Positions 43,408 through 52,609 of a stretch of 64,000 nt of DNA are shown piece after piece (position 1 is the first letter of the stretch; each line of letters begins with the position of its first letter). This DNA comes from Flavobacterium sp. (GTDB lineage: Bacteria > Bacteroidota > Bacteroidia > Flavobacteriales > Flavobacteriaceae). Made by a program: the position numbers and the translations under genes. The notes below the pieces were generated by a model. That model searched no databases. It was not told the origin of the DNA and saw nothing but the letters and a program-made list of their open reading frames with translations. Location: contig NZ_JAGIAV010000002.1 of the NCBI RefSeq assembly GCF_017744675.1, positions 310,001 through 374,000 on the forward strand, given 5' to 3'.

Positions 43408-44502
43408 ATGAAACAAATTTCTCTAATTGCGTCCTTTTTATTGTGCTTTGGGTTAACTTCGACTTTCGCACAAAAAAACAAAAAAATGGACATTATTGCC
43501 TATTACACAGGCGACTCAGAACTTATTGATAAATATGAGGTTAGCAAATTGAACCAAATCATCTTTAGTTTTTGTCATTTAAAAGACGGAAAATTAACGG
43601 TTGATTCAGATAAAGATTCTAATACTATTAAGCATTTAGTATCGCTTAAAGCTAAAAATCCACAACTTAAAATTATTGTTTCTCTTGGAGGTTGGGGCGG
43701 TTGCGAACCTTGCTCTGAAGCTTTTTCTACAGCTGAAGGACGCCTAAAATTTGCAAAATCTGTAAAAGAATTAAGTGATTCTTATAACGTTGATGGTTTA
43801 GATTTAGATTGGGAATATCCTGCAATTGAAGGACTTCCTGGACATTTGTATCAAGCAGTTGACAAACCAAACTTTACTGAATTGGTAAAAATATTACGTT
43901 CTACATTAGGCAAAAAATACGAATTAAGTTTTGCTGCGGGAGGATTTCAAAAATACTTGGACGAATCTATCGACTGGAAAGCAGTTACTCCATTGGTTAA
44001 CCGAATCAATATCATGAGTTACGATTTAGTAAACGGATACTCTAAGGTTACAGGTCACCATACTCCATTATACAGTACCAATCCAAAAGAAGAATCTACA
44101 GATAGAGCGGTTGAGTTTTTATTAAAACAAGGTGTTCCTGCTGAAAAATTAGTAATTGGAGGTGCATTCTATACCAGACAATGGAAAAACGTAGAAAACA
44201 TCAATAATGGATTGTACCAAGCTGGAGAACACTTTCAAGGTGTAGACTTTAAAAACTATGGCACAACATATACAGAAGCAAACGGCTGGAAATATTTTTA
44301 TGATGAAAAAGCTCAAGCGCCATATTGGTACAATGCTCAAACTAAAACTTTTGCAACATCAGACGATTTAAAATCTATCAAAGCAAAAGCAGAATATGTA
44401 AAAGCTAAAAAGTTAGGCGGCATTATGTTCTGGGAACTTACCTTAGACAGTTTCCGTGACGGAATGGTAAATGAGATTTACAAAGTTAAAACTGCAAAAT
44501 AA
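43408..44502 (+). CDS. Glycoside hydrolase family 18 protein (chitinase-like)
   Basis: A 364-residue secreted protein: signal peptide to TFAQ (residue 22). GH18 catalytic motif VDGLDLDWEYP gives Asp 132, Asp 134 and the acid Glu 136. Substrate-site motifs SLGGWGG, NIMSYDLV and the final MFWELTLD are present. It should cleave beta-1,4-N-acetylglucosamine links in chitin or related glycans in the periplasm or outside. No type IX sorting domain is visible. It stands alone between two terminators. Confidence 0.94.
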   Translation: MKQISLIASFLLCFGLTSTFAQKNKKMDIIAYYTGDSELIDKYEVSKLNQIIFSFCHLKDGKLTVDSDKDSNTIKHLVSLKAKNPQLKIIVSLGGWGGCEPCSEAFSTAEGRLKFAKSVKELSDSYNVDGLDLDWEYPAIEGLPGHLYQAVDKPNFTELVKILRSTLGKKYELSFAAGGFQKYLDESIDWKAVTPLVNRINIMSYDLVNGYSKVTGHHTPLYSTNPKEESTDRAVEFLLKQGVPAEKLVIGGAFYTRQWKNVENINNGLYQAGEHFQGVDFKNYGTTYTEANGWKYFYDEKAQAPYWYNAQTKTFATSDDLKSIKAKAEYVKAKKLGGIMFWELTLDSFRDGMVNEIYKVKTAK

Positions 44503-44506
44503 AAAA

Positions 44507-44538
44507 AAGAGGGAATCAAATTGATTCCCTCTTTTTTT
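44507..44538. terminator. Bidirectional terminator
   Basis: AGAGGGAATCA / TGATTCCCTCT perfect stem with A tract on one side and T tract on the other, between converging genes. Confidence 0.9.
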
Positions 44539-44551
44539 ACAGACAACTATT

Positions 44552-45043
44552 TTACATCGTTTTAGTCTTAGTCTTATCCATTTCGCCAATAAACGGAATA
44601 GCTTCTAAAATTTCGCTTTTAATTATCGTTTGAAGATAAACTTCAAGCTGGATAAATTTAGCCGCATTTATTGAGCCAATTGCTTTTTTAGCTTGATTAT
44701 ACGTTTTAGAATAAAGTTTCTCATAGTCAACATGGTTTTTTAAAGTAGCTTTAGCTAATTCATCTGCTTTAGCATCGGTTAAAGTTTCGTAATTAGCCGC
44801 ATAATCATTTAGCAATTGAAACTTTGTCTGCCCTAAAGCTTTACGAGCTGTTTCGTAATCTTCATAAACTTTAGCAAAGGCTGTTGCTTGAGCATCAGAT
44901 AAATTCATGTACTGTTTAACCAAATCACTTTTAGATTTTCCGTAAACGCTTTGTACTACTTCTAAATCTTCTTTATATGAAGATTGTGCATAAGATGAAA
45001 ACGAGGCTGCCGCCATAATAAGAATAAGACCTAATTTTTTCAT
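44552..45043 (-). CDS. Secreted helical hypothetical protein
   Basis: A 163-residue protein started at ATG 45043, which gives the signal peptide MKKLGLILIMAAASFSSYAQ; the ORF runs 27 codons further upstream but those lack signal-like character. The mature part is helical, Lys/Ala-rich (LVKQYMNLSDAQATAFAKVYEDYETARKA style), resembling periplasmic Spy/CpxP-like or sigma-sensor proteins. No exact family recognised. Confidence 0.72.
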   Translation of the reverse strand: MKKLGLILIMAAASFSSYAQSSYKEDLEVVQSVYGKSKSDLVKQYMNLSDAQATAFAKVYEDYETARKALGQTKFQLLNDYAANYETLTDAKADELAKATLKNHVDYEKLYSKTYNQAKKAIGSINAAKFIQLEVYLQTIIKSEILEAIPFIGEMDKTKTKTM

Positions 45044-45127
45044 AGTTTTAATTTTAAATTTGTTTTTAAAAAATATATGCATACTCAAATATACTGATTT
45101 TAAACACATTAAACCATAATTCAATTT

Positions 45128-46048
45128 TTAAAAAAAGGAATATTGGTAAACTGCTGACAGAGCATAATAATTTAACCCATTGTTAGTATATGCCCCAATG
45201 TGGTATTGCAATCTAATAGACTGTCCTTTTGCTATTGGCGTAGAAAAAGTACCTCCAACTCGCCAATTATCGATCTGACTATCTTCTGCAACTCCATCAA
45301 TAATTGTTTTTCCTCCAAAAAACCAAGTGGTATTAAAACCCAGCCACATCTGGTTTTTAAAATAATAACTCGCATGAGCTTGCAAGCTATAAGTAGATTT
45401 CTGCTCCAATTTTTTACCCACATAATCATTATTATCGGTATAAAACCAAACTCCAGCGTACGCTTCGGCATAGACATGAGTAAATCTTTTAGAAACACCA
45501 ATTTCTGGCTTAAATCCCCAACGGTTAGTGCCTATATTAACCTGTTTATCATCGTAATATTTTCCTGTAGGAACAGAGGTAACCAAACTAACTCCCAGAA
45601 TTGTTTTCTGCTGAAAAGACCTAAACTCCGATTTATCTAAAGCCGGTGATCCTAGAAGATTTATACCTACCCTAATTTTCATATCGGCAAAACCCGTTCT
45701 AGATCCCGTTAAAACATCTCCATTGGTTCGCGTTACTTCACCATCCATAAAAGAATAAGGTAACGCTACCTGAATACGTGCCAGTTTATTGTACATACCA
45801 AATGTCCTAACATAATTTACTGCCAGATTATGACTCCGAAGCGTAAAGTCGGCAATAGGCAAAGCGGGATCTGTAAGTACATTTCCGTTCATAAAAACAT
45901 ACCCAGCCGCAATAACATTCAGATCTTTAGGAACATTGGCATAAGCTCGAGGTTCTAAATCCTGACCCGACACAGTGAACATACCAAAAGAGAAAAACAA
46001 AACCGAAAACTGCCACTTTTTTAATAACCAAAAAAAATTTCTTACCAT
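45128..46048 (-). CDS. Outer-membrane transporter-like protein, MetA-pathway phenol-degradation family-like
   Basis: A 306-residue protein with a signal peptide (about residues 12-28, ending TVSGQ). The mature part is beta-rich with aromatic-ended strands (LAVNYVRTFGMYNKLARIQVALPYSFMDG; GFADMKIRVGINLLGSPAL; FKPEIGVSKRFTHVYAEAYAGVWFYTDNN) and ends QYSFF, the C-terminal Phe of outer-membrane barrels. This resembles the transporter family annotated as MetA-pathway phenol degradation. Substrate unknown. Confidence 0.8.
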   Translation of the reverse strand: MVRNFFWLLKKWQFSVLFFSFGMFTVSGQDLEPRAYANVPKDLNVIAAGYVFMNGNVLTDPALPIADFTLRSHNLAVNYVRTFGMYNKLARIQVALPYSFMDGEVTRTNGDVLTGSRTGFADMKIRVGINLLGSPALDKSEFRSFQQKTILGVSLVTSVPTGKYYDDKQVNIGTNRWGFKPEIGVSKRFTHVYAEAYAGVWFYTDNNDYVGKKLEQKSTYSLQAHASYYFKNQMWLGFNTTWFFGGKTIIDGVAEDSQIDNWRVGGTFSTPIAKGQSIRLQYHIGAYTNNGLNYYALSAVYQYSFF

Positions 46049-46089
46049 ATATTCAGACGAATTTGTGACAAGTTTGCTTATGAATTACA

Positions 46090-46608
46090 CTATTTTTTCT
46101 CCGATGCTTTTGGAGCATATATTATTCCATCATAACTAATTGGGCCTCTATTATTACTAGAAACAGAAAGCGTTGTGTTTCCGTTGTAAAAGATAGAAAA
46201 CAGCAAATCGTAAACATCACTCTTACCTCGCACTGTAGCCTTTAAAATGGTATTATTCTTTTTAGTTTCTATCCTAACGTTTTCAGGCTTGCCTTCAAAC
46301 TTTATTCCGCCATCACCATTATAGGCAACATTATATCCTCTGCCAAAAAATGGAAGATCGCAAGTTGTACTATCAGCCTTAAACTTCAAGAAATAGGTAT
46401 TATAATCTAACTGAATTAACCTTCCGCCCTGAGGCGTTGCTTTTTGGGCTTCAAAAACAAAATTTTGAGAATCTATTAGTGTCTTGATTTCATTTTGTTT
46501 CTGTAACTCTCTTTCTTGTTTGAGTTCCTTTTTTGATTTTTCCTGTGCTGAAACTGAAAAACTAACAACATTTATCAGCAATAGAAAAACAGATAATGTA
46601 GTTTTCAT
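46090..46608 (-). CDS. DUF4251-like secreted protein
   Basis: A 172-residue protein from ATG 46608 (signal MKTTLSVFLLLINVVSFSVSAQ); an in-frame ATG at 46617 overlaps the upstream stop. Basic coiled N-terminus (KSKKELKQERELQKQNEIK) is followed by a beta-sandwich region with FVFEAQKATPQGG, YFLKFKADSTTCDLPFFGRGYNVAYNGDGGIKF and SNNRGPISYDG, the DUF4251 pattern in Bacteroidota. Periplasmic; function unknown. It follows the META-domain gene by a few bases. Confidence 0.83.
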   Translation of the reverse strand: MKTTLSVFLLLINVVSFSVSAQEKSKKELKQERELQKQNEIKTLIDSQNFVFEAQKATPQGGRLIQLDYNTYFLKFKADSTTCDLPFFGRGYNVAYNGDGGIKFEGKPENVRIETKKNNTILKATVRGKSDVYDLLFSIFYNGNTTLSVSSNNRGPISYDGIIYAPKASEKK

Positions 46609-46613
46609 AAAAA

Positions 46614-47042
46614 TCATTTTTTAGTAAAACGCATCATTGCAATATCTCCAGAAATAAAGTTTAAAGTCTTACCATCATCTGTTACGTCGTAAGAAGTTAT
46701 TTTTTGTAGCGTGCTCAAGTACATTTGTTCCCCTTTCAATCCGTCCAGACACATCATTTTAGTTACTGCCATTGGCTGTGTAAAATCAATTTTATTGCCC
46801 TCTACAGCCAATTTTCCCGAATATGAATTACAGCTCGCATTGCCAGAAACCTGATTTGCTTTGGTGTCAAATTTTATAGTTGGCTTTTTATTTGGATATA
46901 ATGCATCAAAAGTAGTTTGTGGACCAGAAATGTAATTCAGCTCCCAAGTTCCATCAAGTTTAGAAACAGCATCCGTTTTTGCGCATTTGCAGGAAATTAA
47001 AAACGAACTAAAAAAAACGAGGGTAAAAATCTTTTTCATCAT
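46614..47042 (-). CDS. META-domain lipoprotein (HslJ-like)
   Basis: A 142-residue lipoprotein: hydrophobic signal ending LISC (Cys 18). The META domain follows: LDGTWELNYISG, PTIKFDTKANQVSGNASCNSYSG, ITQPMAVTKMMCL-like block and MYLSTLQKI. META proteins are linked to stress or heat tolerance (HslJ) but have no known enzyme activity. It forms an operon with the DUF4251-like gene. Confidence 0.88.
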   Translation of the reverse strand: MMKKIFTLVFFSSFLISCKCAKTDAVSKLDGTWELNYISGPQTTFDALYPNKKPTIKFDTKANQVSGNASCNSYSGKLAVEGNKIDFTQPMAVTKMMCLDGLKGEQMYLSTLQKITSYDVTDDGKTLNFISGDIAMMRFTKK

Positions 47043-47255
47043 AACATTAAGGATTAAATGTGAGCGAATTAGACAAAATGATTTCAGAAATTATTCGTTA
47101 AAAACCTATACGAATTTACACAATATTTTCGATTTTTAACTCAATCGATATCAAATTATAACGTATAGTTTGACTTTTTTTTAACTTTTAGAGTCAATCA
47201 AATCCGTTATTTTATGTTAAATTTACTTAATCTTTAACTAAAAATGCCCGTAGAT

Positions 47256-47783
47256 ATGAAAAAACTAATTGTTTCTTTCGCTATAATTACAGCCTTAATC
47301 ATTGGCTGTAAAACAAATAACAAATCAAATGACGCAAAAACTCTAACTGTTGCATTAGAACCAAAAAGCAACAGTAAAGTAGCTGGAACTGCTACTTTTG
47401 TTGAGAAAAATGGTAAAGTAACTTTTACTGCAAAAATCACAGGATTAGAGCCAGGAGTTCACGCCATCCATATTCATGAAAAAGCAGATTGTACTGCTGC
47501 AGACGGAAGTTCTGCTGGAGGTCACTGGAATCCAAAGTTCAAAAAACATGGAAAATGGGGAGTTGGAGAATACCATGCAGGTGATATCGGAAACTTTACC
47601 GCTGACGCAAAAGGTAACGGATCTATCACTTTAACCACTGACGAATGGTGTGTTGGGTGTGGAGATGCAAATAAAGATGTTCTTGGAAAAGGTTTAATCG
47701 TTCACGCAGGAACAGATGATTTTACCACTCAGCCAACAGGAAATGCCGGAGGAAGAGTAGCTTGTGCAGGAATCATTAAATAA
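47256..47783 (+). CDS. sodC: Superoxide dismutase [Cu-Zn], lipoprotein
   Basis: A 175-residue protein from ATG 47256, giving a signal MKKLIVSFAIITALIIGC with lipobox Cys; ATG 47244 would add four residues. Copper ligands HAIHIHEKADC, zinc-loop GGHWNPKFKKHG and EYHAGDIGNF, the conserved Cys pair, and GLIVHAGTDDFTTQPTGNAGGRVACA at the end. It converts superoxide to peroxide and oxygen at the cell envelope. Confidence 0.94.
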   Translation: MKKLIVSFAIITALIIGCKTNNKSNDAKTLTVALEPKSNSKVAGTATFVEKNGKVTFTAKITGLEPGVHAIHIHEKADCTAADGSSAGGHWNPKFKKHGKWGVGEYHAGDIGNFTADAKGNGSITLTTDEWCVGCGDANKDVLGKGLIVHAGTDDFTTQPTGNAGGRVACAGIIK

Positions 47784-47892
47784 GAAAAATTTCAATAACC
47801 GCTATTTTTAACAAAATCTAGCGGTTATTTCATTTTAAAATGAATTCTAAAACAAGAAAAAGACATAGCTTTGCATCAGCAAAATTAAGTCC

Positions 47893-49095
47893 ATGATTAA
47901 TCCATCAGCGCCAGGCTGGATCGATAAGTTTTTTAGTGAACAGAAGTTTTCAGAAGCGATTCCTTTTGAAACTGTAGATTCGTTTTACTACAAAGTGAGA
48001 GAAACGGGATTTATCTATGGCCATATTATTGCTATAGATACACAGGTTCCGATCACTATAAAAGGCTGGTTTAAAACCGAAATTTCTAAAGTAGCTTTAC
48101 TCAATACACTCTATCATGTTTTTTGTTTAGAGAAAAGAAATTCAGAACCTAAAAATTTTATTTCAGAAGTTTTAAAGTTTTATAAGCAAATGAATCCAGA
48201 AGGATTTAATTTGTTTAAAATTTTATTGCCAAAAGATACTCCTTCTCTATCGCTGGAAAATATTATCGATCAGAGAGTTCAAACCAATGATAGCATTATC
48301 AGCAAAAACTTTTCGCATTTGGTGACCAATGCTTTATTGTTTATTGATGTTCTGGCTTTCAGACAGTATTTAGAGCATGGAGAAATTCCTGAAAAATATT
48401 TAAAAAGAATTGAAGAAACCGTTCTCGGAATTGTGGGTTTGGCTTTGAAAACCAAAACAGTAAAATCCCAGCACGACGATCTTTTAATCAAACTTTTTGA
48501 AGCATCTATACGCTATTCTAAATTCTCTAAAGTAACTGTTGATACTTTAGAAACTTTAAATTTGGAATATTTCAAAAACAAATTGGAACAATATTACCTA
48601 ATCGATATGGCTGGAATGGCTTTATGGAGCGACGGAGTTGTAGAAAATGAAGAATCGTATTTTCTATATGCCTTAGGTTCTACAATGGGAGTTGGCGACG
48701 ATTTTGTAACCAAAAGTATGGACACAACCAATACTTTTATCACCACCCACAAAAAGAAAATACCGTACTTTAATTATTCAAATCCTGTTAAACATTTTTA
48801 CGACCAAATGACTCACAGCGTAGTCAAATTAATCATAAGAAATAAAAACAGATTAATTAAAGAGATTGTTCAAAGTAAAGAATTAATGGTGCTTCTCGCC
48901 TATTCTACAACGAGAGATTTGGATGCCAAAGAAAAGAAGAAAGTAAAAAAACAGCTTTTGGATATCTGTAAAACTATTCCATCTTTGACGATATTTTTAC
49001 TTCCAGGAGGAAGTTTATTATTACCGATATTAATCAAGTTTATTCCAACAATGCTTCCATCAGCATTTAATGAAAATCTAGACGAAAACGAATAA
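47893..49095 (+). CDS. LETM1-like protein
   Basis: A 400-residue protein without signal peptide. The N-terminal 330 residues are helical without clear motif (begins MINPSAPGWIDKFFSEQ). The last 60 residues (KQLLDICKTIPSLTIFLLPGGSLLLPILIKFIPTMLPSAF) resemble the LETM1 membrane-proximal signature. I recall the family name LETM1-related biofilm-associated protein for such sequences in Flavobacteria; function in bacteria is not established. Single gene. Confidence 0.75.
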   Translation: MINPSAPGWIDKFFSEQKFSEAIPFETVDSFYYKVRETGFIYGHIIAIDTQVPITIKGWFKTEISKVALLNTLYHVFCLEKRNSEPKNFISEVLKFYKQMNPEGFNLFKILLPKDTPSLSLENIIDQRVQTNDSIISKNFSHLVTNALLFIDVLAFRQYLEHGEIPEKYLKRIEETVLGIVGLALKTKTVKSQHDDLLIKLFEASIRYSKFSKVTVDTLETLNLEYFKNKLEQYYLIDMAGMALWSDGVVENEESYFLYALGSTMGVGDDFVTKSMDTTNTFITTHKKKIPYFNYSNPVKHFYDQMTHSVVKLIIRNKNRLIKEIVQSKELMVLLAYSTTRDLDAKEKKKVKKQLLDICKTIPSLTIFLLPGGSLLLPILIKFIPTMLPSAFNENLDENE

Positions 49096-49099
49096 AAAA

Positions 49100-49126
49100 A
49101 ATCGCCCTTTTTACAGGGCGATTTCT
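49100..49126. terminator. Bidirectional terminator
   Basis: AAATCGCCCT / AGGGCGATTT stem with A and T tracts between converging genes. Confidence 0.85.
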
Positions 49127-49137
49127 ATTTCTTACTA

Positions 49138-49773
49138 TTAAAGATCTAATTGATACACTTCGTCTAGTTCGGAATTTGAACTGATTGTAACATTTAAATC
49201 TGTTACGAAACCAGAATTCAATCCGTAAACCCAACCGTGAAGCATAAGGTCTTGTCCATTTTTCCAAGCACCTTGAACAATTGATGTTTTAGCCAAATTA
49301 TAAACTTGCTCTTTTGCATTGATTTCAACAAAAGCATTGAAACGCTCTGTTTCATCTTCAATAGAATTCAAGTATTTGTCATGCAAACGGTATTCATCTT
49401 TAATGTGACGAATCCAGTTATCGATAATTCCAACTGACTGATTCCCCATTGCTGCTTTTACACCCCCGCATCCGTAGTGTCCGCACACGATAATATGTTT
49501 AATTTTCAAAACATTTACAGCATAATCCAAAACGCTTAGCATGTTCATATCTGAGTGCACAACCATATTAGCAATGTTTCTATGTACAAAAACTTCACCT
49601 GGTTTTGCTCCAACAATTTCGTTTGCAGGAACACGGCTATCCGAACATCCAATCCATAATAAAGGCGGCTGTTGTCCTTTTGCCAAATCAGCAAAATAAT
49701 TAGGATCTTTTGCTAATGAAGTTTCAACCCACTTTTTATTATTTTCTAATAACTGCTCATAAAATTTTCTCAT
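49138..49773 (-). CDS. Beta-class carbonic anhydrase
   Basis: A 211-residue zinc enzyme that interconverts CO2 and bicarbonate. Zinc ligands Cys 43 (GCSDSRVPA, with the Asp 45-Arg dyad), His 99 and Cys 102 (CGHYGCGGVKAA). Also PGEVFVHRNIAN. Cytoplasmic. It lies 114 bp downstream of a SulP transporter gene on the same strand, suggesting that both handle bicarbonate. Confidence 0.95.
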   Translation of the reverse strand: MRKFYEQLLENNKKWVETSLAKDPNYFADLAKGQQPPLLWIGCSDSRVPANEIVGAKPGEVFVHRNIANMVVHSDMNMLSVLDYAVNVLKIKHIIVCGHYGCGGVKAAMGNQSVGIIDNWIRHIKDEYRLHDKYLNSIEDETERFNAFVEINAKEQVYNLAKTSIVQGAWKNGQDLMLHGWVYGLNSGFVTDLNVTISSNSELDEVYQLDL

Positions 49774-49887
49774 TTTTTTATTTTTTGTGTGGTAATTTCT
49801 AATTCTAGGAATGTCTCAAAAAAGAACTTAAATGTAAAGTTACCTAAAATTTGACATTTCCTTGCCCTCAAAAACACCTATTTTTAA

Positions 49888-51534
49888 TTATTCTCCTCTA
49901 ACAACTTCTTTCTGAACCAGTTCCCTTTTCGCCACATCATAATAATGTTCTATCGTAACATGATTATGATTTTCGGGCGTATTTTCTAATTCGTATGCTT
50001 CTTTAAATCCTTTAAGCTTCACTTTGATGTTTTCATCGATTGCTCGGATTTCTTTAAATTCACGAATTAAATCCAAAACATCGTGCGAAATATACTCCGT
50101 ATCATGAGCATTGATAATTACTTTAGAATTTTCTGGAATTTCGTTCAACGTCTGTTTGATCGCTGCTTTATTTAAAAACGAAACTTCCTGAGCTAAATCA
50201 ATATGAATGATATCACCATCTTCATATTCTTCTTTCTTAAAAGCATAAGCTCTTTTCAGGTTTCCTCTCAAAACAAAAATAATACTGATAACAATTCCCA
50301 GCGCAACACCTTTTAGCAAATCTGTCGCAACGACAAAGACCAAAGTTGCAATGAAAGGGACAAACTGGTATTTCCCCTTTTTCCAGAAATGCATAAAGGC
50401 TGCTGGTTTTGCTAATTTATATCCAACCAAAATCAAAACGGTTGCCAAAGTTGCCAATGGAATTTTGTTTAAGATTGCTGGTATAGACAATACACTTATT
50501 AATAAAAGCACACCATGAATAATGGCAGACATTTTAGATTTTGCTCCTGCATTATTATTGGCTGAAGACCTTACTACCACAGAAGTCATGGGCAAACCAC
50601 CCAAAAGAGAACTCACAATATTACCAACACCTTGTGCTTTAAGCTCGACATTGGTATTAGTGTAACGTTTTTGCACATCCATTCTATCGGTAGCTTCAAT
50701 ACATAAGAGCGTTTCAATAGAAGCGACAATGGCAATTGTAACAGCAACGACCCAAACTTGCGGATTTGTAATAGCAGTGAAGTCTGGCGTAATTATAATT
50801 GATTTAAAATCATCAAAAGATTTTGGAACTGGCAAAGAAACCAAATGTTCTTTTGCAATTGCCAAAGTGCTTCCTGTAGATACAAATATTTCGTTTAAAA
50901 CAACTCCAGCAATTACAGCAACCAAAGCTCCCGGAACCAGTTTTATTCTTTTTAAGAAAGAAACTTTATCCCAAGCCAATAAAATTACTAGTGAAACCGC
51001 AGAAATAACCACAGCTCCTAAGTGAATATGATTTAATACATCGAATAGAAATGAAAATGAATTGCTTCCATCATTTTGAATAAAAGCCTGATCTCCCTCA
51101 AAATCTGCATCGTAACCAAAAGCGTGTGGTATTTGTTTTAAAATGATAATAATTCCGATACCCGCTAACATTCCCTCGATTACGTTTGTCGGAAAATAAT
51201 TTGATATACTTCCTGCCTTTAAAAATCCTAATGCTAATTGAATTAATCCAGCAATAAAAACAGACATTAAAAATACATCGAAAGCTCCTAAATCGGTAAT
51301 TGCGGTTAAAATGATAGCTGTTAACCCAGCAGCTGGACCTGATACACTAATATGCGATTGGCTTAAATATCCTACTACGATACCACCCACGACACCAGCG
51401 ATAATTCCAGAAAATAATGGTGCTCCAGAAGCCATTGCAATACCTAAACACAACGGAAGAGCCACCAAGAAAACCACTAAACCTGAAGCAAAATCAGATT
51501 TAAGGTTGGCAAAAAGATTGATTTTTTTTGTCAT
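49888..51534 (-). CDS. SulP family inorganic anion transporter
   Basis: A 548-residue membrane protein with 10-12 hydrophobic segments beginning SGLVVFLVALPLCLGIAMASGAP (residues 16-38), SQSHISVSGPAAGLTAI, the GVGNIVSSLLGGLPMT motif and a C-terminal STAS domain (about 430-520; VIINAHDTEYISHDVLDLI). SulP proteins carry sulfate or bicarbonate; pairing with carbonic anhydrase favours bicarbonate here (inference). Inner membrane. Confidence 0.93.
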   Translation of the reverse strand: MTKKINLFANLKSDFASGLVVFLVALPLCLGIAMASGAPLFSGIIAGVVGGIVVGYLSQSHISVSGPAAGLTAIILTAITDLGAFDVFLMSVFIAGLIQLALGFLKAGSISNYFPTNVIEGMLAGIGIIIILKQIPHAFGYDADFEGDQAFIQNDGSNSFSFLFDVLNHIHLGAVVISAVSLVILLAWDKVSFLKRIKLVPGALVAVIAGVVLNEIFVSTGSTLAIAKEHLVSLPVPKSFDDFKSIIITPDFTAITNPQVWVVAVTIAIVASIETLLCIEATDRMDVQKRYTNTNVELKAQGVGNIVSSLLGGLPMTSVVVRSSANNNAGAKSKMSAIIHGVLLLISVLSIPAILNKIPLATLATVLILVGYKLAKPAAFMHFWKKGKYQFVPFIATLVFVVATDLLKGVALGIVISIIFVLRGNLKRAYAFKKEEYEDGDIIHIDLAQEVSFLNKAAIKQTLNEIPENSKVIINAHDTEYISHDVLDLIREFKEIRAIDENIKVKLKGFKEAYELENTPENHNHVTIEHYYDVAKRELVQKEVVRGE

Positions 51535-51617
51535 AATATAATACTAAAAAAATTATTCATTAAAGATTTACCCCATCTCGAGAGAAATGCGGCTAAAGTT
51601 CAAAATAATCGGAAGTA

Positions 51618-51899
51618 TTATGCTACGTTAGGTGGTGGAGCAAAGATGCTCGGAGAGATGTTGTCTAGTTTGACAATGTTTTCAGAAATGATTGTTTTTT
51701 TCGCGATGTAAACCGGAATTAAAACTTCGTGCTCCAAAATAGTAGGATGAACTACATTTTTAAGCTCTTTATGCACTTCTTCTTCAGCGATACTAAAAGA
51801 TATAGCCACATTATTCCCTTTCTTTAAGACCTGAACAATTGTTGGGGTCGATAAGAAGGCAATAAATATGAATAATAATATGCGAGCTATAAATTTCAT
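51618..51899 (-). CDS. Small exported hypothetical protein
   Basis: A 93-residue protein from ATG 51899 with an N-terminal hydrophobic segment (MKFIARILLFIFIAFLSTPTI) that is a signal peptide or anchor; ATG 51923 would precede it by eight residues. The remainder is polar with HPTILEHEVLIPVYIAKK. No family recognised. It precedes sulP on the same strand but is separated by about 80 bp. Confidence 0.65.
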   Translation of the reverse strand: MKFIARILLFIFIAFLSTPTIVQVLKKGNNVAISFSIAEEEVHKELKNVVHPTILEHEVLIPVYIAKKTIISENIVKLDNISPSIFAPPPNVA

Positions 51900-51968
51900 C
51901 AAAACAAAAATAGCGTTAAACAAATAAAATCAAAGAGATTTTTATAGAAATTTAACATCAATAAAAAA

Positions 51969-52000
51969 AGCAGAATGCAATTTTCATTCCATTCTGCTTA
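51969..52000 (-). terminator. Terminator after dps
   Basis: AAGCAGAATG / CATTCTGCTT stem, with T tract on the minus strand, 22 bases after the dps stop. Confidence 0.8.
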
Positions 52001-52022
52001 TAATTATCTAAAAATAAACATT

Positions 52023-52502
52023 TTATAAAGTCTCTTCCAGCCAAGCGTTCATCATCCAAATGGTCTTTTCCTGTTCAGAAATAAAGTCACTCATCATAGA
52101 ATTGGTACCTTCATCATTAATTTCTGCAGATTTGTTCAATATCTCCCTTTCGATTTTTAATAAATCAGACAGCGAATGAACAATTAACTGAACCGCTTTT
52201 TCATCGTTGGAAATATTTTTTCCAACCGTTAATTTATTGTTTTTAATATAGTCTTCAAAAGTATGTAAAGGCGTTCCTCCAATTGTTAGAACTCTTTCGG
52301 CAATCATATCTATTTTTAATTGTGCATCTGTATATAATTCTTCGAATTTTACATGTAGATCAAAGAAACGTTTTCCGCGAATATTCCAGTGAATCCCTCT
52401 CAAGTTTTGATAATACACCTGAAAATTTGACAATAATACATTCAGTTCTTTTACTAATAATTCTGATTCTTTTACAGGCAATCCTAAAATATTTGTCTTC
52501 AT
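52023..52502 (-). CDS. dps: DNA-protecting ferritin-like protein Dps
   Basis: A 159-residue Dps. Ferroxidase ligands are seen in GIHWNIRGKRFFDLHVKFEELYTDAQLKIDMIAERV (His 38, His 50, Asp 65, Glu 69), typical of the intersubunit iron site. It oxidises and stores iron with peroxide and shields DNA under oxidative stress. It is divergent from oxyR with a 107-bp shared region, so peroxide control by OxyR is likely. Confidence 0.95.
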   Translation of the reverse strand: MKTNILGLPVKESELLVKELNVLLSNFQVYYQNLRGIHWNIRGKRFFDLHVKFEELYTDAQLKIDMIAERVLTIGGTPLHTFEDYIKNNKLTVGKNISNDEKAVQLIVHSLSDLLKIEREILNKSAEINDEGTNSMMSDFISEQEKTIWMMNAWLEETL

Positions 52503-52529
52503 AATCTATTTTTTTACACTAATTTACTA

Positions 52530-52537
52530 CAAATTTA
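52530..52537 (-). promoter_or_regulatory. -7 box of dps promoter without a -33 element
   Basis: Minus-strand TAAATTTG 28 bp before the ATG. No TTG lies 17-23 bp upstream, which fits a promoter that needs an activator such as OxyR. Confidence 0.5.
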
Positions 52538-52581
52538 GAGTAACTTTATTAAAATAAACATAAATAAAAATTATATTTTCC

Positions 52582-52589
52582 TATTTTTG
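52582..52589 (+). promoter_or_regulatory. -7 box of oxyR promoter
   Basis: TATTTTTG, 20 bp before the oxyR ATG; no clear -33 TTG. Confidence 0.45.
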
Positions 52590-52609
52590 CATCACAAATT
52601 ACTATCAAC

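Noticed and set aside
49100..49126. Riboswitch or attenuator
   Set aside because: A simple convergent terminator explains the hairpin and tracts.
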